A DNA stretch of 64,000 nucleotides from Anthoceros angustus (Eukaryota > Streptophyta > Anthocerotopsida > Anthocerotales > Anthocerotaceae). A program made the position numbers and the translations under genes. A model generated the notes under the pieces. That model searched no databases, was not told where the DNA came from, and was given only the letters and a program-made list of their open reading frames with translations. Numbering within the stretch: the stretch's first letter is position 1; each line of letters begins with the position of its first letter. The DNA lies in contig MU008159.1 of assembly GCA_010909165.1 (NCBI GenBank), positions 1,674,001 through 1,738,000 on the forward strand. Direction: 5' to 3'. Of the stretch, positions 58,140 to 64,000 are shown piece after piece.

Positions 58140-58830
58140 GAGTTGAGAGGTTGTGGGTCAAGGATGGTCAAACCGGGTTCTCGCGCCTTGCATGAGGAGG
58201 AGGTGAAGTCTCACGTCGCGTGACACAGAAGATCTTGGAGGCGGGGTATTGGTGGCCAACCTTGCTGATGCTAGGAGTTCATCAAGCGTTGTGATGCATG
58301 TCAAGGGTTGGGAAGCCAACCCGGGACCACAGTGGCCATTGGTCCCTATCCTAGCCTTGGCGCCTTCGAGAAGTGGGGATTGACCCGTTGGGCGATTCAA
58401 GACCAAGGGCAGAATCAATATATTACGGTAGCAACGGACTCTGTGCACGCATGGTGGAAGCTCAAGCCTTGCCCTGGGACACAATGTGGTGGCAGGTTCT
58501 TGTTGAGCACATCATCACGGTGCGGGTTGGAACTAGTTAAGCGAGGTACCCATTTCATCAACGAGGTGATCTCACACATGGTGAAGTACTTCAACATCAG
58601 CCGTGAAGACCACCCCCTACAACCCCAAGGCGAATGGACTCACGGAGAAAGCTAATGGATTGCTTTGCAGGATCCTCAACAAGTTGACCATCACCTACAC
58701 TTACGATTGGGGACGGAAGCTTCACTCGGCGTTGTGGGCGTATAGGGGCCAGTGAGAAGGTGACCACAGCAGACCCACTACCTCACCTATGGGCACTCAC
58801 CGGTCATGCCCATTGAGTTTGAAGTGCTGT
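58140..58830 (+). pseudogene. integrase of the Ty3/gypsy element, frameshifted
   Basis: The HHCC zinc-binding part is seen as LHEEEVKSHV and EFIKRCDACQ (58,185-58,310). The core follows: GPYPSLGAFEKWG, QYITVATD with the first Asp, then RGTHFINEVISHMVKYFNIS and YTYDWGRKLHSALWAYR. The remaining Asp/Glu positions fall in shifted frames. Several one-base shifts prevent a continuous reading. 58,830-59,188 carries C-terminal integrase-like and untranslated sequence with no clear motif. Confidence 0.8.
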
Positions 58831-59188
58831 GCGTTGAGGTCGGGAGCATAGGAGGATGGCGGTGGAGAGAGCAGTTGGAGGCTCATAGGCTTTGTTCGGC
58901 ACATGGAGGAATAGGGAACAAGCCTTGGAGTCCTGAGCGTCAAGAAGAGGAAGGAATGGCATGGCCGAGGTTGCAAAACAAGAGTACGTTGTTCCGGAGG
59001 ACTTGCGTTCTTTGTGACAACGGTACATGCACTTCACAGAGCTGCATCTTAGATGGATGGGTACGGTCTGAAGTCACCAAGTGTTCGACAATGGATCCAT
59101 ACAATTGCGGACAACGATGGACCTGTTGCCAACCGGTCAATGGTTGGCGGCGTGAAGAAATATTACCAATAAGTTGGCGGGGGCTTAA

Positions 59189-59204
59189 CAAATGAGAAGG
59201 GGTA
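59189..59204 (+). other. polypurine tract
   Basis: AACAAATGAGAAGGGGTA lies directly before the TGTGGTGACC start of the second LTR, the expected place of the plus-strand primer. Confidence 0.7.
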
Positions 59205-60378
59205 TGTGGTGACCACAGGGTACTCGAGACCCCTCGAAAAGTGTTTTGTTTTGTGTTTAAGTTGTGAGAATCGTGTGGAGTTGGAATGTGAGTAGGTTAG
59301 GAAATAAGAAAAGTCTATTAGAGCCTAGTAGGAAGAGTCTTGATCCCGGAAAAAGTGCGCGGAGGTTGGGTACGCTCGTGGGTTGCTAATCTGATTTGCT
59401 AGGACCGTTGCTAGCAGGGACTGTGATTATGACAACCACTTGGAAGTCTCTGTTATGGTAGCAACTAAGTCGGAGTTATTTTCCAATAATCGGAAAACCC
59501 AATTGGGTGGAATGATTTGGAAATACCCGAGCAGGAAGTAGAACGGGGTCCTATTGATTCAGTGGCCAAGGAAGAGAGACAAGGAGTATTTACGGCGGGC
59601 GGGCCCCAGCGCGCGCGCTCTGGCTCGGAGCGTGATCGTGGACGGAGGTGGAGGGCGCATGGCGCCCTTGACGTAGGTGACTGACTGTGTGTGACAGTAG
59701 CTCAGAGGTCCGCCGGGTTGAATGGCGGGGTCAGGGATCTGTGTGCGGATGGCGGCGAGGCAGTCTTGAGGCAGACAGCATTCCAAGGCTACTGGCGTAG
59801 GGAGGAGCCAGGCGTGAACGGACACAGTGGAGGAGCTCAGGGGCGCGTGGCGTGGGAAGTAACGGAGCAAAGCAAAGGAGCAAAGCAGTGGGACCGTAAA
59901 TCATCCAACAAGGGTGGGGAATAATCGGGCCGAGCAGCTCCTCGAGAAGGCCGGGGCGGCTGGGTCTGGGTAGTACCGTGAGGCTAGGAAGAGCGAGGCA
60001 AAGGGGCGTAAGTGAGTCGAGAAGTTACCAAGGCAGTGGGAAGGGAGTGGGCACGAGGCGGTCATGAATTTGTGGCACGCGCCCTTGGGAAGTCGCGGAT
60101 AAGGGCTGAGATGTAGCGCACTGTCGGTCATCCCAACCATGGTTGGGATACACCCTCCAGCCTCACACATACGGTGGGGTGGGCGGAGCGGTGGGCGCTG
60201 CGACGGCGGGCGGCATCTTGGCAGTCGAGGATGAGAGCAGGTTCCAATTCGGTGGCGCGGGGTCCAAGTCAAAGAGAAAACTGGTTGACTACGGTGGAAT
60301 AAATCCATGACCCGAGGGTCCAAGTGCTTTCCAGTGCTGTAGGGACAATGAGAGGGCAAGTCCGCGAGACTGATAAAT
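59205..60378 (+). repeat. 3' LTR, truncated
   Basis: Matches the first ~980 bp of the 5' LTR with many indels, including TAAGAAAAGTCTATTAGAGC (59,308). It contains extra segments the 5' LTR lacks, for example around 60,255-60,340. Similarity stops at GATAAATGAGGG where the purine tract starts. Confidence 0.82.
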
Positions 60379-60821
60379 GAGGGAGGGAGGGGAGGGAGGG
60401 GAGGAGGGAGGGAGGGAGGGAGGAGGGAGGAGGAGGGAGGAGGGAGGGGAGGGAGGAGGAGGAGGGAGGGGAGGGAGGAGGGAGGGGAGGGAGGAGGGGA
60501 GGGAGGGGAGGGAGGGAGGAGGAGGAGGAGGGGAGGAGGGAGGGAGGAGGGAGGGAGGGAGGAGGGAGGGAGGGAGGGAGGAGGAGGGGAGGAGGAGGGA
60601 GGAGGAGGGAGGAGGGAGGAGGGAGGAGGGGAGGGGAGGGAGGAGGGAGGGAGGGAGGAGGAGGGAGGAGGAGGGAGGGGAGGGGAGGGAGGGAGGAGGA
60701 GGAGGGGAGGAGGGAGGGAGGGAGGGAGGGGAGGAGGGAGGGAGGGAGGGAGGAGGGAGGGAGGAGGGAGGGAGGGAGGGAGGGAGGAGGAGGAGGGAGG
60801 GAGGGAGGGAGGAGGGAGGAA
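60379..60821 (+). repeat. 443-nt pure purine tract (GGGA/GGA)n
   Basis: Only A and G on the plus strand, as GGGAGGGAGG and GGAGGAGG units. It is able in principle to form triplex and G-quadruplex structures. Long Gly/Glu/Arg and Pro/Ser/Leu ORFs over it are compositional. Confidence 0.95.
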
Positions 60822-60849
60822 CATGCAGCATGGGTGCTTTTTGTTTTTG

Positions 60850-62060
60850 CTGCGTCTGCCACAATAGTCACTCAACCTCATGGACCAGACAAGCCAGGTA
60901 AGCCAGATGCTGCTACCCTATTGTGGACTATGGGTCCCAAGTTGATAGCTGAGCAACACTATTGTATACATGCTTTATTGGTGAAGTATCAAGACTATTT
61001 CTCATTCTCTATGAAGGATTTGAAACGTTGCAATGTTATGAAGTTTCATATTTCGTTGACCAGTAAGGAGCCGATCTATCGGCGTCGTTATAGGCTAAGC
61101 AAATCGGAATGGGAGATGGTGGATGCTCGATGCAAAGAATTGCATGAAGCAGGACTCATCAGACCCTCTCTGTCTGATTATGCAGCTGCCACTATGATAC
61201 CACGTGGCTAAGAAGGATAGCCAAGGTTTGTGGGAGAAACGAGCAAAGGGGATTACACCCATTAATGACCGGCCAGATCGCCATCTGCCGAGCTCAAGGA
61301 ATGTTTGATCGAATTGGTAACTCCACTTATTTCTCTACATTGGACTTGCGTCAGGGTTTTGATCAAGTTCCAATTGTTGAGGAGGACATCAAGAAAACAG
61401 CCTTCCATGGATCTACATAACTACGGGAATGGGTAGTTATGCCTTTTGGATTCAAGAATGCTCCTATTACCTTCTAGCGTATCATGGATTTGGTGCTTGC
61501 AGGTTCTGCTAACCTCATGTGTTATATTGGTAATGTCTTAGTGTGTAGTGTGGATTTTGGATCGCATTTGGAACACATGGAAGATTTATTCAAGCGTTTG
61601 CGTAAGGTTGAGCTCACATGCCATCCATCTAAGTGTGCATTCGGAATGGATACCGTAGCTTATTTAGGCCATCGCATCGTCCCTAATGGTGTTATGCCAC
61701 ACTCATCCAAGGTTCAAGCTATTTTGCATGTGCAAGAGCCTACTAATGTCTCTTCTTTACGAGCATTTTTAGGACTCCGCAAACTATTACCAAATTTACA
61801 TTCAAGAGTTCAGTCGGATTGCTAAGCCGCCGAATGATCTTTTAAGAAAGGATGTCACTTGGGAATGGTCAGAGGCTGCCCAGCAAGCTTTCAACATCCT
61901 GAAGGCGCGCTTGGTGGATGCTCCTGTCATGGCCAGACCTAACTTTGATCAGCCTTTCATTGTGTATTCTGATTGGAGCAATCTGGGACTTGGAGCCGTA
62001 TTGGCACAGTTGGGGAAAGAGCATGGCCACATTGTCTCCCAAGCGTTACCAAACTTCCAA
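60850..62060 (+). pseudogene. second Ty3/gypsy fragment: RT to start of RNase H
   Basis: A different lineage from the preceding element. KFHISLTSKEPIYRRRYRLS and the LHEAGLIRPSLSDYA motif mark the RT start (61,030-61,195). TLDLRQGFDQVPI and KKTAFHGS follow in a shifted frame, then MPFGFKNAPITF. The active-site block reads YIGNVLVCSVDFGSHLEHM, where both catalytic Asp residues of the YxDD motif are replaced by Gly and Asn. The thumb (LTCHPSKCAFGMDTVAYLGH) and the RNase H start (FIVYSDWSNLGLGAVLAQL) are recognisable. No LTR or other domain is found around it. It abuts the purine tract directly on its left. Confidence 0.88.
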
Positions 62061-64000
62061 ACTTCCCATCTTCACCTCATCTTCATGTTCATATGAAAGA
62101 GAGTTGCCAGGCCTGCAACGGAGAGGTTTTGGACAGGATGTTGGGCAGAAGGGTAAACGGAGGAGGTTTGTTGTTTGTTGTTGTTGCTTTCCGACATGCA
62201 TTAAAGGAGGATTTGGTTGGTGCGAAAGGTAGGGGCGGCGAGGCGCATGCTGCCAAAAACGGTATACGCAGGTAGATACATACATATGTAGGCGAAATCC
62301 GAAGGAGAGGCGTATTGTAATGTGTAATGAAACAGGCAAACAGGCAGGGTGGCCCCACCGACTGAACGGACTGCAGCCCCTGCCAAACGCCTGGGGCGGC
62401 GCGGTGCTGGAGTGATTGAGGCTCCATCTGGGAAGCCGCAAGTGGGCCCGGGGCCGAGCCTGGCCAGGCCAGGCCAGGCCAGCCCGGTCCCGTGACCCGT
62501 AAGTTGTAACCTGTCCGTCCCCCGTTCTCGATTCCCGACTCTCGACCCGCCGCCCCGCCGCATAAATAATTCCGTTTCCAGCTCCCACCCTTCCACCTTC
62601 CACCGTGCGCATCATTCCTTCATTCCCCTTCTCACCCACGGAACGGGGTTCCCGCCAAAGCCAGCGCCCGGGCCCAGGCAATGAGCGCTGAATCCCTGGC
62701 GAATCCGGCGAATCTTCACCGCCAGGCCTGGGCAGCGCGAGTCCCTGGGCCCCAGCTTCGGATCAACCCGGGCCTCGCAGGCCCGTTCTTTTGGAGACGC
62801 GCGTCTCCATGAAAATGCCTCGTGTGGTTGCACACCAGAGATGGGCCCCCCTTCCCTCCCTCCTCGCCCCTTCGACGGCTCTCGTCGCTTCAAAAACCCG
62901 GCGGCGCACAACACACTGCCGTATTCACCCACCGCCGTTTAATGCCAGGCATCACGGAAAGGTAAAGGCAAAGGGGTGGGTAAAGGCAAAGGCAAAGGCA
63001 AAAGGCCAAGGCCTTCTGTATGTATACAGGTAATTGTTCCTACATAATACATAATAATAGGCCTCACATGGCAAAAGACACTCACCTTGTTTTACCAATA
63101 CAATGGTAGTAACGTACATAGGCCTGGAGAAATTACGTGCCGGCAAATGCCGTGTAGGTATACGTGACAGGCTAAAGCCTTCTTTCACGTTTTACGAAAA
63201 CCTCTAGAGGGAAAGGAAGGTGGTTGCGGGATCCAGGCATGTTATTCTGGAGAGCCTGTACTGTCGGGGAATTTGGGCACGAATTTTCACCGGCTTTGGA
63301 ATTCTTCAATGTCGGGAAAATACACATGTCAACCACCGAGCCTCACACGAGAAAGGGGTGAAGGGGTGACGGAACGGGACGGGTCGGGACGGAACGGCAT
63401 TGGGTGACAGTGGTGAAATGCAGTGCCGCCAGCAGCCAGCTGGGGAGCGGTACTGTTTGTGGTGCGCGCCGTTCCGAGGTTCCTCTCGCTTGGCAGTTGG
63501 AGCATTAATATTCCGGCCCCGCCCCTTCCGATTAACTATTTCTTTTCCCTGCCTTCCTTAAACCGCCTTCACGCCCGGCCTCCCGCTTCATTGCTTCATT
63601 GCTGGCCTCTGATTCTCTGCTCCCGGCTGTGGCAACTTGGTAAGGCCTCGCAGGCCAATTTGCTGCTGCCGTGTTTGCTCCGCGCGTCTGCATCTCGCGT
63701 CTCTGTGCTGCTGCTGCTCTGCGGCCTGGAAGGCGTCAATTGATCGCGGCTTGGTGCGATTGTGTGTTGAATTGGCCGCGGCAGTGGGGGGGTAAGGTGG
63801 TCCAGGAGCTCAGCAGCTTGGCTCGGTAGGTGGTGAGGCTGCCCGGGGGGGAGAGTGACGGCGGTACGAATGGAGCTTCAATTTCCCGGGACCGAGAAGG
63901 CCCGGGTTTTGTGGAGGAGCTTGGTGATGAGGATTGCCAGGTTCACTCCTTGACGCGTGCGGTCCCGACAAGACAGATTTCCTTTGTGCTCTTGCTGTTC
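62061..64000. other. GC-rich region without a convincing gene; possible promoter or 5' flank
   Basis: Contains GGCCA pentamer repeats (62,458-62,486), a GGTAAAGGCAAAGG-type repeat (62,958-63,012) and CATAAATAAT at about 62,559, which could be a TATA-like element. CpG is frequent. Several ORFs of about 60-210 codons overlap on both strands (for example 62,681-62,046 minus and 63,423-63,743 plus), but none shows a domain or consistent codon use. It may be the 5' region of a gene that lies beyond the window. Confidence 0.4.

Larger units (their letters stand above)
45904..60378 (+). mobile_element. Ty3/gypsy LTR retrotransposon, degenerate, 3' LTR truncated
   Basis: Order on the plus strand: LTR start at 45,904, PBS at 51,886, gag, protease, reverse transcriptase, integrase, polypurine tract ending 59,204, second LTR start at 59,205. 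PR-RT-IN order and the tRNA-Asp-type PBS point to the Tat/Athila-like branch of Ty3/gypsy, which is an inference. Gag is internally tandem-duplicated, RNase H is mostly missing and all frames are broken, so it is non-autonomous. The 3' LTR matches the 5' LTR for about 1 kb and then breaks off at a purine tract. Confidence 0.85.

Noticed and set aside
60269-60901. Gly/Glu/Arg and Pro/Ser/Leu ORFs at the purine tract
   Set aside because: They translate a pure A/G microsatellite; no start context, domain or homology supports them.
62046-62681. 211-codon minus-strand ORF in the GC-rich end region
   Set aside because: It overlaps other ORFs of similar quality on both strands, has no domain, and part of it covers the end of the gypsy fragment.
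1-64000. tRNA or rRNA genes
   Set aside because: No cloverleaf with conserved arms or rRNA core sequence was noticed by eye; a covariance-model scan would be needed to exclude short or diverged ones.

Overview
This window looks like nuclear DNA of a land plant. It has plant-type Ty1/copia and Ty3/gypsy retrotransposons, a tRNA-Asp-type primer binding site, GT-AG introns with T-rich acceptors, telo-box motifs, and a host gene whose C-terminus resembles plant CCCH-38/55-type nuclear proteins. A DUF7869-like transposon protein hints at a seed-free plant (bryophyte or lycophyte), but that placement is a weak inference. Almost everything except one host gene is decayed mobile DNA.

Layout. (1) 1-17,690: a Ty1/copia element split in two. 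Its gag, zinc knuckle and protease lie at 61-1,117; its pre-integrase and integrase resume at 17,234. Between the halves sits a ~16.1 kb DNA element (1,118-17,229) with imperfect terminal inverted repeats and a TTAG direct repeat at both junctions. The insert carries a broken unknown protein gene on the minus strand (1.4-4.3 kb), five long CGCGCA-type arrays inside ~1-2 kb tandem units (4.5-13.8 kb), and a broken DUF7869-like gene on the plus strand (about 12.5-15.7 kb) whose 3' part is duplicated. (2) 17.7-23.1 kb: a purine tract, three ~150-bp repeats, one unrecognised minus ORF and a 1.7 kb AT-rich tandem duplication. (3) 23.0-33.5 kb, minus strand: the host gene. Five exons join in phase into one protein with an N-terminal SURP domain, a very long Pro-rich repeat region and a C-terminal helical domain. 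A 1.72 kb segment of exon 2 is duplicated with frame-breaking small deletions; removing that copy leaves an open exon. (4) 34.0-34.5 kb: a 149-aa single-exon ORF. (5) 34.8-40.5 kb: two more ~1.15 kb tandem duplications, the second inside an unrecognised coiled-coil protein gene on the minus strand. (6) 40.6-45.9 kb: mostly non-coding, with a stray fragment of the host gene's repeat exon at 42.06-42.39 kb. (7) 45.9-60.4 kb: a Ty3/gypsy element with both LTR starts, PBS, gag (internally triplicated), protease, RT, integrase and polypurine tract. RNase H is largely missing and the 3' LTR is cut off at a 443-nt pure purine tract. (8) 60.85-62.06 kb: a second, unrelated Ty3/gypsy RT fragment with a ruined active site. 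(9) 62.1-64.0 kb: GC-rich DNA without a convincing gene.

Two themes cut across the window. At least nine neighbouring segments of 0.7-2 kb occur as adjacent near-identical copies, in host gene and transposons alike, and the copies differ mainly by small deletions and homopolymer lengths. That could be assembly duplication of noisy long reads or a real burst of local tandem duplication. Second, extreme low-complexity DNA (alternating purine-pyrimidine CGCGCA arrays; GGA purine tracts) sits within or at the edges of the mobile elements. The many long Ala/Arg/Cys ORFs over the CGCGCA arrays are artefacts of the stop-free composition, not genes.
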